DNA of 64,000 bases, from positions 62,001 to 126,000 of the forward strand of contig CBDAMZ010000006.1 in NCBI GenBank assembly GCA_965197375.1, in the 5' to 3' direction. Within the stretch, counting starts at the first letter, position 1. The number at the start of each line of letters is the position of its first letter. This DNA comes from CBDAMZ01 sp965197375. GTDB taxonomy: Bacteria; Acidobacteriota; Vicinamibacteria; Vicinamibacterales; UBA8438. Of this stretch, positions 43,158-52,728 are shown one piece after another. The position numbers were made by a program, and so were the translations under genes. The notes under the pieces were generated by a model. That model worked only from the letters and a program-made list of their open reading frames with translations. It made no database searches and was not told the origin of the DNA.

Positions 43158-43401
43158 TCCGTCGCAGCGTAGGCAATGGCTCGCGCGGTTAGGCCCAGAC
43201 CTTTGTTGCCGAGTGCGTTCGTCGCGCCGGCAGCGTGATATATACCGAGAGGTTGGGGACTGCGCGCCGCGGCCCGTGTTGGTGCAATCGTGCTCGTAGG
43301 GCAGGGCCTGAGGCAAGTCGAGGCAACTGAAGGGTTGCCCCGCGGTCGTTACGCGCGTACCATCTTCTGCAGTGGCCTGCGTTTAAAAGAGGAGAGTCGC
43401 G

Positions 43402-45423
43402 ATGCAACAGTATTTGCGGACCTTCGGCGTGCTCGTCACCCTGGTAGGGCTGGTGAGCCTGATGGCATCGGCGCAACAATACCCGGCGACCGAGAAATTC
43501 AAAAACCTCCAGACCTTCAAGGACGAGGTTGTCGCGGCGCGCGGCGTCGTGGCCACCAACCACCCCCTGGCGTCGGCGGCCGGCCAGATGATGCTGGCCA
43601 AAGGGGGCAATGCCATTGACGCGATTATTGCCGCCTACTTTGCATTGTCTGTCGTCGAGCCAGCCATGGTGAGTCCCTTCGGGTCTGGCTTTATTACTCT
43701 CTATACGGAGGACGGCGAGGCGATCACCCTGGACAACTACACGGTGGCACCGGCCGCGGCGACGCCGACCATGTACGAGCTAGTCCACCTAGGCGATGAA
43801 CAGGCGCAGGCGGAGGCCGGTCACACAGTTGTTGGCCAGGAAAATACCAGAGGCGTGAAATCAATCGGTGTCGCAGGCAACCTTAAAGCCTGGCTCTGGG
43901 CGCTCAAGTACCACGGTAGTAGACGGTTAGACTTGCAGCAGATCATGGCACCAGCAATCGACTACGCGAAGAACGGCCATCGGTTATCGCCGGCCGTGGC
44001 ACGGACCATCAACAGGTTCGCCGCCTCGATCTCGCTGACTTCGATTGAAAATTCTGTCGTGCTCAGTGATCGGGGAGAAGCGCTACGGTCTCGGGGCGAG
44101 CCGCAATATGAGGGATGGGCGGAGCAATTTGCACCAGGCGGCGAGCCGTTACAGGCCGGAGCCTGGATCAAGCGGTCTGGCTACGCGGTCACCCTTGAGG
44201 CAATTGCGAACGCGGCACCTGCGGGCGCGTCACTTGATAAGCAGCTCGATGCAGCCGGGCGACGGTTCTACGCGGGCGACATTGCTGAATACGTTGCCAG
44301 CTACGTTCGTAGCCAGGGTGGCATCCTGTCGATGAGCGATCTAGTGTGGTACTGGGGCGAGGGCCTCGACGATATGTCTGAGGACCAGGGGCTACGGCTC
44401 CGGACGCCCATTCGTGGCAACTACCGCGGCTATGAGGTGATTGCCATGCCTCCAACAAGCTCTGGGGGTACGCACATTGTAGAGATCCTGAACATTCTCG
44501 AGGGGTATGACATCGGTGCACTCGGCTTTGGCAACCCGAAGACATTACACCTGATGACCGAGGCGATGAAGATTGCGTGGGCGGATCGCGATGCCTATAT
44601 GGGTGATCCGGACTATGCCCATCGGGATCCGTCCTATGACTACGCCGCGCCGCCGGTTGAGCGCCTAATTGACAAGGCGTACGCCTCGAATCGCCGGGCT
44701 GAAATCGACGAAAATGCCGCCAACCGGTACGCACCCGGGCAGTTTGAAGGAATCCCATCGGTGGCCTCGCTCGGGCTACCAACGTACGAGTCGGCCAATA
44801 CAACACATGCGACAGCTATGGATAGCAATGGCAACGTTGTTTCAATGACCCAGACGCTCAACCACGGCTTCGGCTCAGGCGTGGCGGTGCCTGGCATGAA
44901 GCCTGGGAGCGGCATGCTCCTGAATAACACGATGGCGCTCTTCGATCCGGACCCGCGCCCTGGCTACGAGCGTGCGAACGCGGTTGCGTCGCGCAAGCGT
45001 CAGCTAAGCTCCATGTCACCGACGATTATCCTGAAAGACGGTAAGCCGTACTTTGCCATCGGCACGCCTGGCGGGACACGTATCTATGCCACCGTGCTCC
45101 AGGGCATCATGAACGTCATCGACCACGGGATGACGATTCAGCAGGCGGTTGAGGCGCCCCGTATTTGGACCATGATGTACGGCGACCTAAACATCGAGGA
45201 GGGAATTCCTCAGGGAGTTGGCGAGGCGCTTGAGGCGATGGGGCACAGCGTGCGACGGGTGCGGACGGTTGCCGGAGGTATGAACGGCGTGCTGATGGAC
45301 CCGGCGACCGGCCTGATCCACGGCGGCGCCTGCTGGCGTGCTGATGGCTCGGCCGCTGGTTGGAGTGGTGGCGGCGCCCTGCCGCCGGACAAAAAATACC
45401 CACCGAGCTGGGAATCGAGATAG
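43402..45423 (+). CDS. ggt: Gamma-glutamyltransferase, exported
   Basis: 673 aa with a signal peptide (LVTLVGLVSLMASAQQY). The precursor is cleaved before Thr467 in SANTTHATAMDSNGNVVSMT, the N-terminal nucleophile of the small subunit. Other motifs: GVVATNHPLASAAGQMMLAK, GGNAIDAIIAAYFAL, PFGSGFITLYT, PPTSSGGTHIVEILNIL and TPGGTRIYATVLQGIMNVID. It transfers or hydrolyses gamma-glutamyl groups from glutathione-type peptides in the periplasm. Somewhat longer than E. coli GGT (580 aa), mostly in the large subunit. Confidence 0.95.
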   Translation: MQQYLRTFGVLVTLVGLVSLMASAQQYPATEKFKNLQTFKDEVVAARGVVATNHPLASAAGQMMLAKGGNAIDAIIAAYFALSVVEPAMVSPFGSGFITLYTEDGEAITLDNYTVAPAAATPTMYELVHLGDEQAQAEAGHTVVGQENTRGVKSIGVAGNLKAWLWALKYHGSRRLDLQQIMAPAIDYAKNGHRLSPAVARTINRFAASISLTSIENSVVLSDRGEALRSRGEPQYEGWAEQFAPGGEPLQAGAWIKRSGYAVTLEAIANAAPAGASLDKQLDAAGRRFYAGDIAEYVASYVRSQGGILSMSDLVWYWGEGLDDMSEDQGLRLRTPIRGNYRGYEVIAMPPTSSGGTHIVEILNILEGYDIGALGFGNPKTLHLMTEAMKIAWADRDAYMGDPDYAHRDPSYDYAAPPVERLIDKAYASNRRAEIDENAANRYAPGQFEGIPSVASLGLPTYESANTTHATAMDSNGNVVSMTQTLNHGFGSGVAVPGMKPGSGMLLNNTMALFDPDPRPGYERANAVASRKRQLSSMSPTIILKDGKPYFAIGTPGGTRIYATVLQGIMNVIDHGMTIQQAVEAPRIWTMMYGDLNIEEGIPQGVGEALEAMGHSVRRVRTVAGGMNGVLMDPATGLIHGGACWRADGSAAGWSGGGALPPDKKYPPSWESR

Positions 45424-45477
45424 GAGTAGCACGGTAGAACAAACGCCGTTCCGGCAATTGAGGTTAGGGCGGCGTGC

Positions 45478-45864
45478 TTATTCCGCATATTGCTCGTCGC
45501 TGACCTTGTCGAGCCAGACCGTCCTCGCGTTGATGTTGATCGCGAGGTGGGTCGTCGGCGTCCGTTCACTCGCTCCGTGCCAGTGCCTTTCGTCCGGTTC
45601 GATGCAGACCACGTCTCCTGCATCGGCTTCCTGAACCGGCTCGCCCTCTTTCTGGAAGCGGCATCGCCCGGCGACGATTAACAATAACTGCGGGCCGCTG
45701 TGCGTGTGCCAGTCGGTGCGCGCACCGGGTTTAAAGTCGACGTGGTACACGTTAACCTGTGGGTTGTCACATACGCCGGTCATGCGTGTTAGTTTCGCCT
45801 GCCCGGTGAATGTGTTTGGGTCTGACGGTTCTTGTATCTGGCCGCGAAGACGGAAAATTCTCAT
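45478..45864 (-). CDS. Small cupin-domain protein
   Basis: 128 aa single-domain cupin. Motif 1 is DWHTHSGPQLLLIVAGRCRF with the metal-binding His pair and motif 2 AGDVVCIEPDERHWHGASE with the third His. Likely binds a divalent metal; substrate unknown. It begins 13 bases after lldP, so it is the last gene of the hypothetical-lldP-cupin operon and could act on hydroxy-acids, but that is only context. Confidence 0.85.
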   Translation of the reverse strand: MRIFRLRGQIQEPSDPNTFTGQAKLTRMTGVCDNPQVNVYHVDFKPGARTDWHTHSGPQLLLIVAGRCRFQKEGEPVQEADAGDVVCIEPDERHWHGASERTPTTHLAININARTVWLDKVSDEQYAE

Positions 45865-45877
45865 GGGTATTCGACCG

Positions 45878-47653
45878 TTAGTTTACTGCCGAAAGACGGT
45901 TACCATGACGGGCGATGGCGTAGAATGCTACGGCTGCAATGAGCGCCACGATTGCCGTGCCGGCGTTGAGCGCTCCCTTCGTGCTATACGACACAATGAG
46001 ATAGCCCACCGCTCCTGGGAGTAGCGCATAGTAGATAAACGGGACGATCGTCATCCGGATAACCGCACCTTCCCGTCCTAACAGACCTGCCACAGCCGAA
46101 GCAGCCACGACGTTGTGTACGCAGATCATGTTGCCGGCCGCGCCGCCGACCGCCTGTAAGGCCACCACCCACGTAGGGTCGACCGAGATACGTTGTCCCA
46201 TCTCGAACTGGAACAGCGAAAACATCATGTTGCTGATCGTATTGCTGCCGGCCACGGCTGCGCCAAGACCACCGATTAACGGTGCAAAGATCGGCCAGGC
46301 TGAGCCGACGAGTGATGCAACGCCGTTAGCTAGCACGATCGGCATTAGCTCGTAGCCAGCCGCCCCGCCGCCGCTTTCGATGAAGACCTGCACCATCGGA
46401 ACCGTAAAGATCAAAGCTACTGATGCCGAGGCCGTAATCTTCAGCGACACCATCCATGATTTTTTATAGTAGGCAGGTTGGATCCGATGCATAAAGAAGG
46501 TGGCGAGCGAGGCGATGATGAAGATGGTGCCAGGAAGAAACAGTGGTTCCACGCGCGCCGAGATGTCGGTTCCGAAGATGCTTGGCCAGGTGATGGTCCA
46601 CGTTTTGAGCCAGCCGCCGATTGGCAGGGCCCGTAACCTGGTGACCAGTAAGAGTGCCGCCACGAGCATGTATGGCGACCATGCCTTGATCATGCCCATC
46701 GATCTGCTGTGGTGGGTAACGCTCGTAAACTCGATTGAGCCGGTCCAGTCAGCAGGCCAATTGGCCTTCCGATCGAACTCCCACGTTTCCTCTGGTTTGG
46801 GGAGGAGGAAGCCTTTTCGAGCCGTGGTCACGACAATTGCTAGCCCGACGAGGCTGCCTATCAGTGCAGGGAACTCCGGTCCGAGCAAGTAGGCAGCTAC
46901 GACAAACGGGATCGTCATTGCTAGCGCGGCGAACAAAGCGAACTTCCAAACGCGCAGCCCTTCAGCGAAGGACCGATTCTTACCGAAGAATCTGGTCATC
47001 ACTGAAACAAGGATCAGCGGGACGAGCGTTCCGGCGATTGCGTGAAGAATCGCAGCTTTACGCGCAATGTGCGCAAGAAAGTCAGTCCAGGGATACCCGC
47101 TGGCCGATGTGAACTGCTTAATCGTTGGATGGTCTAGACCCTCATTGATGCCAATAAGAATTGGTGTCCCGGCGGCGCCAAATGTTACTGGTGTGCTCTG
47201 GATGATCATGCCGGCCACGACCGCCGCCATGCCGGGGAAGCCGAGGCCGACGAGGAGGGGCACTGCCACCGCGGCCGGCGTGCCAAAGCCAGCCGACCCT
47301 TCGATGAATGACCCGAAGAGCCACGCAATGATGATCACCTGTACCCGCCGATCTGGCGTGATGTCGGTGAATCCCTGGCGGATTGTCTTCAGCGCGCCGC
47401 TCTCCTGCAAAGTGTTCAATAGGAGAATCGCGCCGAAGATGATGTAGAGGAGCGTTAACGTGATGATAAGACCATTGATTGTTGCGGCGGCGACCTGAAC
47501 AATGGAGACTTGCCAAACCGCAATTGCCAGTACGATGGCGACTACGTAGGACAACGGCATGGCCCAGCTGGCAGGCCAGCGCAACCCGACGAGGAAGACC
47601 GCCACGGTGATGATGGGGAGAAGAGACAGGACAGCTAAAACGGCAGTGTTCAC
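45878..47653 (-). CDS. lldP: L-lactate permease
   Basis: 591 aa with about thirteen hydrophobic helices. The family pattern is clear: GSFIEGSAGFGTPAAVAVPL, MIIQSTPVTFGAAGTPILIG, VASLVGSAWPIFAPLIGGLG and AAVAGSNTISNMMFSLFQFE, AVGGAAGNMICVHNVVAASA. It takes up L-lactate (also D-lactate or glycolate) with protons. The GTG at 47653 has AGGAGG ahead. Middle gene of a three-gene operon. Confidence 0.93.
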   Translation of the reverse strand: MNTAVLAVLSLLPIITVAVFLVGLRWPASWAMPLSYVVAIVLAIAVWQVSIVQVAAATINGLIITLTLLYIIFGAILLLNTLQESGALKTIRQGFTDITPDRRVQVIIIAWLFGSFIEGSAGFGTPAAVAVPLLVGLGFPGMAAVVAGMIIQSTPVTFGAAGTPILIGINEGLDHPTIKQFTSASGYPWTDFLAHIARKAAILHAIAGTLVPLILVSVMTRFFGKNRSFAEGLRVWKFALFAALAMTIPFVVAAYLLGPEFPALIGSLVGLAIVVTTARKGFLLPKPEETWEFDRKANWPADWTGSIEFTSVTHHSRSMGMIKAWSPYMLVAALLLVTRLRALPIGGWLKTWTITWPSIFGTDISARVEPLFLPGTIFIIASLATFFMHRIQPAYYKKSWMVSLKITASASVALIFTVPMVQVFIESGGGAAGYELMPIVLANGVASLVGSAWPIFAPLIGGLGAAVAGSNTISNMMFSLFQFEMGQRISVDPTWVVALQAVGGAAGNMICVHNVVAASAVAGLLGREGAVIRMTIVPFIYYALLPGAVGYLIVSYSTKGALNAGTAIVALIAAVAFYAIARHGNRLSAVN

Positions 47654-47662
47654 TGGTGATGT

Positions 47663-47676
47663 TCCTCCTAGGAGGA
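47663..47676. promoter_or_regulatory. Palindrome containing the lldP Shine-Dalgarno
   Basis: TCCTCCTAGGAGGA is a perfect 14-base palindrome; its minus-strand AGGAGG is the lldP ribosome site and it includes the stop codon of the preceding gene (TAG at 47668-47670). Coupled translation of the two genes would open any structure. Confidence 0.4.
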
Positions 47677-48000
47677 TGGGTCGGTGTCAGTCTCCCTCGC
47701 ACTCTCGATCGCGACGGCTTCCGTGTTGAACACCTCGAACCCCGTATTGAGCTTCACGACGGCCGAGAGCTTCTTGGTGCGGCTGGTCTCGCCTGCGAAC
47801 TTTAGTTTGCTGTCTTTGTTCTGCACGTTGGTGAACACACTGAGTAACTCGTCGGGACACCTGTCTCTTGCACACGCAACGCCAGCCAGGTTAAACAGGA
47901 AATATATGTACCCCTGTTCGAGGGGGCCGGCGGTGCGTTCGGCGATCTGCACGGCAACGGCCTTGTCGCTGGCCACTGCTGATTTGATGGGCCGCGACAT
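47668..48000 (-). CDS. Hypothetical protein heading the lactate permease operon
   Basis: 110 aa, no signal peptide or membrane helix. It contains LEQGYIYFLFNLAGVACARD and a Ser/Thr-rich charged end. I recognise no family. It ends only 14 bases before lldP and its stop lies inside the lldP ribosome-site palindrome, so it is very likely expressed with the permease; codon use looks normal. Confidence 0.6.
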   Translation of the reverse strand: MSRPIKSAVASDKAVAVQIAERTAGPLEQGYIYFLFNLAGVACARDRCPDELLSVFTNVQNKDSKLKFAGETSRTKKLSAVVKLNTGFEVFNTEAVAIESARETDTDPSS

Positions 48001-48359
48001 TGTAGCGCAAAGACCGGAAAGGGCGTGGCGGTGGCCGGGGCAGCTGGCATTGCCTTAACTAGTGGTAGCAAAAGTTTATTGTGACGTCTGAAGGCACTAC
48101 CGTGTCTCGCATCCAGCTTCTGAGATCCGCTGACATTTTCTGCTCGGCGTCCAGACTGGTTGTGTTGTGCGTCGCTTACACACTTAGGGCATACGAGCTC
48201 CGCTCACCTTGTAAGCTTGGCTAAGAACGCCAGAACATTTGGCTCGGGGTTCCAGATCAGGGATATTAGCTGGTGATCGGTGAGGATCTAAAAATTGGAA
48301 CGACTGTAGCCTAACGCATTCGCCATGAGCTACAGTTCACGCTAGAAGGACGTCCACCC
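48001..48359. other. Divergent intergenic region, about 360 bases
   Basis: Separates the lldP operon from ald and must contain both promoters. I see no gene and no strong repeat; the AAGGAC about nine bases before the ald ATG is its ribosome site. Lower GC than the flanks. Confidence 0.4.
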
Positions 48360-49466
48360 ATGCGCGTTGGCATCCCAGCCGAAATCAAAGAAGACGAGAG
48401 CCGAGTAGCGATTACCCCAGCTGGTGTAGCTGCCTTTAACCTGCATGGGCATGAAGTCTTCATCGAAACGGGGGCCGGTAAAGGCAGCGCCATTGCGGAT
48501 GACGCTTACAGGCTTGTGGGTGCGGCCATTGTGCACCGTCCGGAGCAGGTGTGGGAATGCGACCTTGTCCTAAAGGTGAAGGAGCCGCTTGAGCCAGAAT
48601 TTCCGCTGCTCCAGCCCGGACAGGTGATCTTTACCTACCTTCATCTGGCTGCCTCTGAAACGCTCACCAGGACCTTGCTCGACAAAAAAATCGTGGGCGT
48701 CGGGTACGAGACGGTCCAGCTCGAGGATGGCACATTGCCGCTTCTGACGCCGATGTCCGAGGTGGCTGGGAGGCTGTCGATTCAGGCTGGGGCGAGTTCA
48801 TTGGAGATGATTTCTGGAGGGAAGGGGATTTTGCTACCTGGTGTCTCCGGCGTCCGCCGAGGCCGTGTCACCATCATCGGCGCTGGGGTCGTCGGTCTCA
48901 ATGCTTGCGTGGTCGGTGTTGGCTTCGGTGCTGACGTAACGATTATTGATACTAACCCGCTGCGGCTCGCCTATGTCCGTGACGTTGTACAAGGTCACGT
49001 AACGACTCTGATGTCGAATGCTGCGAACGTGGAGAGCGCCGTCACCGAGGCCGATCTCGTTATTTGCGCCGTGCTAATTCCTGGCGCCAAGACGACAAGA
49101 CTCATCTCCAGGCAGCTTTTGAAGCAGATGGAATCAGGTTCGGCACTCGTCGACGTTGCCGTCGATCAAGGAGGTGGCACAGAAACTAGCCGGCCGACCA
49201 CCCACCGTGACCCGCGCTACATCGAGGAGGGAGTGGTGCACTACTGCGTGTCGAATATGCCAGGCGCGGTTCCGCATACCTCGACCTATGCGCTCACCAA
49301 CGCGACCTTGGCTTACGCGCTGGAGATCGCCGACAAAGGATGGCGAGACGCCAGCGCGAGCAATGCGGCTCTTGCTAGAGGCGTCAACCTCGCACAGGGC
49401 CACGTCACCCACGGAGCGGTCGCTGAGGCGCACAGGATGAAGCACGTGCCGTTGAGCCAGTTGTAG
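48360..49466 (+). CDS. ald: Alanine dehydrogenase
   Basis: 368 aa, typical. Converts L-alanine to pyruvate and ammonia with NAD. Motifs: MRVGIPAEIKEDESRVAITP with the substrate Arg, LVLKVKEPLEPE with the catalytic Lys, FTYLHLAASETL with the catalytic His, the Rossmann loop VTIIGAGVVGLNACVVGVGF, and VDVAVDQGGGTETSRPTTH with the catalytic Asp. It links peptide catabolism to central metabolism, next to lactate uptake. Confidence 0.95.
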   Translation: MRVGIPAEIKEDESRVAITPAGVAAFNLHGHEVFIETGAGKGSAIADDAYRLVGAAIVHRPEQVWECDLVLKVKEPLEPEFPLLQPGQVIFTYLHLAASETLTRTLLDKKIVGVGYETVQLEDGTLPLLTPMSEVAGRLSIQAGASSLEMISGGKGILLPGVSGVRRGRVTIIGAGVVGLNACVVGVGFGADVTIIDTNPLRLAYVRDVVQGHVTTLMSNAANVESAVTEADLVICAVLIPGAKTTRLISRQLLKQMESGSALVDVAVDQGGGTETSRPTTHRDPRYIEEGVVHYCVSNMPGAVPHTSTYALTNATLAYALEIADKGWRDASASNAALARGVNLAQGHVTHGAVAEAHRMKHVPLSQL

Positions 49467-49539
49467 TGGTTCTCTATCCTTGGTAGTAGATCAGGTGCCA
49501 GGATGACCGGTCGCCCACGACGATCAGGGAGGAGTTGTA

Positions 49540-49857
49540 GTGTCCAACTATGTGAAAGTTGAAGACTCGGAGAGTTTTCTACCGGGCAAGGTCAAGTGTG
49601 TGTTCGCGGGCGACCGCCGGATTGCCGTCTTCAATGATGGTGGCGCACTCCGGGCGATCGATAATGTCTGCAACCATGTTGGCGGCCCGCTTTCGGAGGG
49701 GCCCTGTGAGGATGGAATCGTTACTTGTCCGTGGCACGGCGCGCAGTTCCGTCTGAGTGATGGACAAGTGCTGAGAGCACCGGCCGGGCGAAGTGTTCAG
49801 ACCTATTCGACGCGGGTTACTGACGGAGTCATCGAGGTTGGGGTGGAGGAGGGGTAG
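49540..49857 (+). CDS. Rieske-type [2Fe-2S] ferredoxin
   Basis: 105 aa from the GTG at 49540 after GGGAGGAG. The cluster ligands are CNHVGGPLSEG (C-x-H) and TCPWHGAQFRL (C-x2-H) with a short linker, as in non-haem dioxygenase ferredoxins and NirD-like proteins. It is soluble and probably an electron carrier. It follows ald by 73 bases in the same direction; no oxygenase is nearby. Confidence 0.9.
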   Translation: MSNYVKVEDSESFLPGKVKCVFAGDRRIAVFNDGGALRAIDNVCNHVGGPLSEGPCEDGIVTCPWHGAQFRLSDGQVLRAPAGRSVQTYSTRVTDGVIEVGVEEG

Positions 49858-50075
49858 TTGCTGCTCGCTAAGTTACGTTATGAATATTACAACCTTTCTA
49901 TTTCGAGACGTACATCCGGCGATTCTCGTTCCGGACATCCAATGATTCAGGTTGGCTTCTCAATGACGAATCCACTGCACCAAAGTAAGGCGCTCTTCTC
50001 AGGCTGATTGCCTAGCGGCGCCTCCGCAATCTATGTTTTTGACGTCCAGTACCGACGAAACGTAACGCGGGAAAC

Positions 50076-51341
50076 TTAGAGAAGCCGAGCGCGAAGTGCG
50101 CCAGCCCCGCGGATGGCACGCTCTACATGTTCTCTGGTGTTGTAGAAGTGGGGGGAGAGACGGAGGCCACCAACCGTCGCGCCGGCAATTCCGTGTTTTT
50201 CATACAAGCTGTCTACGATGTTCCGGCGCTGGGTGCCGTCGACCGATGCTATGCAGACACCGCCGCTTAACGCTGGAGGCATCGGTGTGACTAGGTCGTA
50301 GTTGGCGTCCCGCAGACCTTCCTTGAGCGTGGTGGCCAGCTCGGTGATCCTAGCCTCGATCAGAGAAAGTCCAATCCGGTTCTGGAAATCGACGGTCGTG
50401 CCGATCGCTGCAAGGGCGGCGTCGTCACGTTGCCCCATTGATTCGAATTTACGTGCCCCTTTAGATAATGGCTCGACCTCGCTGCCCCAACTTGGCGCCA
50501 CGACGCTCGGCCAAACGCGATCGATCTCATCGGCCTTCACGTACAGCAGACCGACTTCTTTCGGGCCGACGAACCATTTGTGTGCGCTGGCGGTGTAGGA
50601 ATCGCATCCCAGATCACGAAGGTTGACGGCGAGCGCGCCCCAGCTTTGGGCGCCATCGACGTGCACGTAGATACCGCGCCGGTGGGCCACGTCGCACAGC
50701 TCGCGGATAGGAAGCCGAACGCCAGTGACGTTCGAGACATGAGTGATTGCAAGCACGCGTGTGCGAGACGTAAGCGTCCGTTCGAAGACGCCGACGAGTT
50801 CGTCGATACCAGTGGGAACCGCTGGCGTCGGCACGCGAGTCACTGTCAGGCCGAAGCGCGTGGCCCTGACGTCCCACGCCACGTTATTCGTTGGGTGATT
50901 CTGATCCCAGAGTACGATCTCGGAACCCGCCTTCAAAGGCAGCCCATTATTGATGATATTGTTGGCTTCACTGGTGTTTCGAACCAGCGCGATTTCATCC
51001 GTGCTGACCCCGAGTTGTGCAGCGACCTTCGCACGGGATTGCTCCAAGAGCCCGGCGAACTTCCGGCGGTTCTGCGGCGAGCAATCGACGTCGATGTCAC
51101 GAGTTAAGTCCCTGACGCGTTCGGCAACGACACGGGGTGACGGACAGAGGTTTGCAGCGTTCATCGGGACGCGGTCATCATGGAACGCAAACTGGTACCG
51201 TACTTCTTTCCACAGCGCTTCGTTCCCATGGCCACGGCCGCGTGATTGTGTTACCGACGCGCTTGCGGAGGCAGCCGGCCACATCGCTGTGCCGAGTGCT
51301 AGCTCCTTCAAAAAATCCCGCCGCGACGCATGCTGTGTCAT
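50076..51341 (-). CDS. Tat-exported class V aminotransferase (isopenicillin N epimerase-like)
   Basis: The ATG at 51341 has AAGG six bases ahead; a TTG at 51356 is the alternative. The N-terminus has a twin-arginine signal (HASRRDFLKELALG) and an Ala/Ser-rich cleavage region. The rest is a PLP fold type I enzyme: LVRNTSEANNIINNGLPLKA, YVHVDGAQSWGALAVNL with the PLP-binding Asp, and YTASAHKWFVGPKEVGLLY with the Schiff-base Lys. The subfamily includes epimerases and cysteine desulfurase-like enzymes. Export of a folded cofactor-loaded enzyme explains the Tat signal. Substrate unknown. 421 aa. Confidence 0.88.
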   Translation of the reverse strand: MTQHASRRDFLKELALGTAMWPAASASASVTQSRGRGHGNEALWKEVRYQFAFHDDRVPMNAANLCPSPRVVAERVRDLTRDIDVDCSPQNRRKFAGLLEQSRAKVAAQLGVSTDEIALVRNTSEANNIINNGLPLKAGSEIVLWDQNHPTNNVAWDVRATRFGLTVTRVPTPAVPTGIDELVGVFERTLTSRTRVLAITHVSNVTGVRLPIRELCDVAHRRGIYVHVDGAQSWGALAVNLRDLGCDSYTASAHKWFVGPKEVGLLYVKADEIDRVWPSVVAPSWGSEVEPLSKGARKFESMGQRDDAALAAIGTTVDFQNRIGLSLIEARITELATTLKEGLRDANYDLVTPMPPALSGGVCIASVDGTQRRNIVDSLYEKHGIAGATVGGLRLSPHFYNTREHVERAIRGAGALRARLL

Positions 51342-51607
51342 ATGAAGCCTTCGCAAGAAACGGGTTCGGCAGATTTTCTCTCAAAACCTGGCTACGCGCA
51401 ACTGTAGCTACTCGTCCCGGTCGTTACTCTGATGAACGTGGCGTGCCACATTACGCGCTGCTCATTGTTTCAGTGCTTCTGGTGCAGATGATGTTTAACT
51501 AAGCAACTACTAGGGCTGGGCTTTCTTGACCCTCTCGCCGAGTGCATAGTACGGTTACGCGTTCGTTTTCATCTACGGGCCAACGCTGGTGACGCTTCCT
51601 TTACACG

Positions 51608-52723
51608 ATGTCCCAGATAGCCGACGCGCTGAAGAAGACTCCGCTCAACGCGCGCCATCGCGGGCTGGGGGCTCGCATGGTAGCCTTTGGCGGGTGGGAG
51701 ATGCCCGTCGAGTACGACAGTATCACCGCCGAGCACCTGGCAGTGCGGACGACGGCTGGGCTCTTCGACGTCAGCCATATGGGCGAGATCGAGATCGCGG
51801 GGGGCGATGCGCTCGCCGCCGTGCAACGTATTACCAGCAATGACGCTGGCCGCCTGGAGGTCGGGCAGGCGCAGTACTCGGGGTTGACCACTCCCGCGGG
51901 TACGTTCGTCGATGACTTGTTGGTCTACCGGCTCGCGACCTGGCACTTTTTGCTGGTAGTTAACGCGGCCAACATTCAGAAGGACTACGCGTGGATTTCG
52001 GCTGAGATTGAATCTGTCGGCGACGCCGTGGCAGTTAACACTAGCGCCCGGTACGCGCTGCTAGCCATCCAGGGTCCCTTGGCGGCCAAGATTTTGCAAC
52101 CGTTGACCGGTGTCGAGCTGAGTGCCATCAGGTACTACCGAGTTGCCTCAGGCGAAGTGGCTGGTGTGCGCACAACCATCTCCCGCACCGGCTACACAGG
52201 AGAAGACGGCTTTGAGCTGTTTGTAGCCCCGCAGGTGGCCGAAACCGTGTGGAACACGCTGCTTGAACGGGGCGCCGTGGACGGGTTGCGGCCCGCCGGG
52301 TTGGGGGCCCGCGATACGCTTAGGCTCGAGGCCGCGATGCGTCTCTACGGTAACGATATCGATGATACGACGACTGTTCTTGAAGCCGGTCTTGGCTGGA
52401 TCGTTAGCTGGGAGAAGGCAGATTTTATTGGGAAGGACACGCTAGTCCGACAGCAGGCATCCGGTCTGACACGGAAGTTAGTCGGTTTCGAGATGCTTGA
52501 TCGAGGAATCGCCCGCCACGGTTATGACGTGTACTTAGGCGGTGAGAAGGTTGGTGCCGTCACTAGTGGTACCCAGACCCCCTTCCTCAAGAAGGCGATT
52601 GGCATGGCGTACGTGCCGATCGAGTTAAGCCAAACCGGCAACGAGCTCATTATCGATGTCCGAGGACGGCGGCTACGCGCGGAAGTTATCCCGATGCCGT
52701 TCTATAAGCGTCCGAGGAGCTGA
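51608..52723 (+). CDS. gcvT: Aminomethyltransferase, glycine cleavage T protein
   Basis: 371 aa. Transfers the methylene group from the H-protein lipoyl arm to tetrahydrofolate, releasing ammonia. Motifs: GARMVAFGGWEMPVEYDSIT, FDVSHMGEIEIAGGDAL, and SRTGYTGEDGFELFVAPQVA, GLGARDTLRLEAAMRLYGND. The start has no clear ribosome site but matches homologue N-termini. First gene of gcvT-gcvH-gcvP. Confidence 0.95.
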   Translation: MSQIADALKKTPLNARHRGLGARMVAFGGWEMPVEYDSITAEHLAVRTTAGLFDVSHMGEIEIAGGDALAAVQRITSNDAGRLEVGQAQYSGLTTPAGTFVDDLLVYRLATWHFLLVVNAANIQKDYAWISAEIESVGDAVAVNTSARYALLAIQGPLAAKILQPLTGVELSAIRYYRVASGEVAGVRTTISRTGYTGEDGFELFVAPQVAETVWNTLLERGAVDGLRPAGLGARDTLRLEAAMRLYGNDIDDTTTVLEAGLGWIVSWEKADFIGKDTLVRQQASGLTRKLVGFEMLDRGIARHGYDVYLGGEKVGAVTSGTQTPFLKKAIGMAYVPIELSQTGNELIIDVRGRRLRAEVIPMPFYKRPRS

Positions 52724-52728
52724 GCGGT

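Noticed and set aside
51342..51607. Glycine riboswitch in front of gcvT
   Set aside because: I looked for the conserved aptamer core pairs and tandem arrangement and did not see them; a covariance-model search would settle it.
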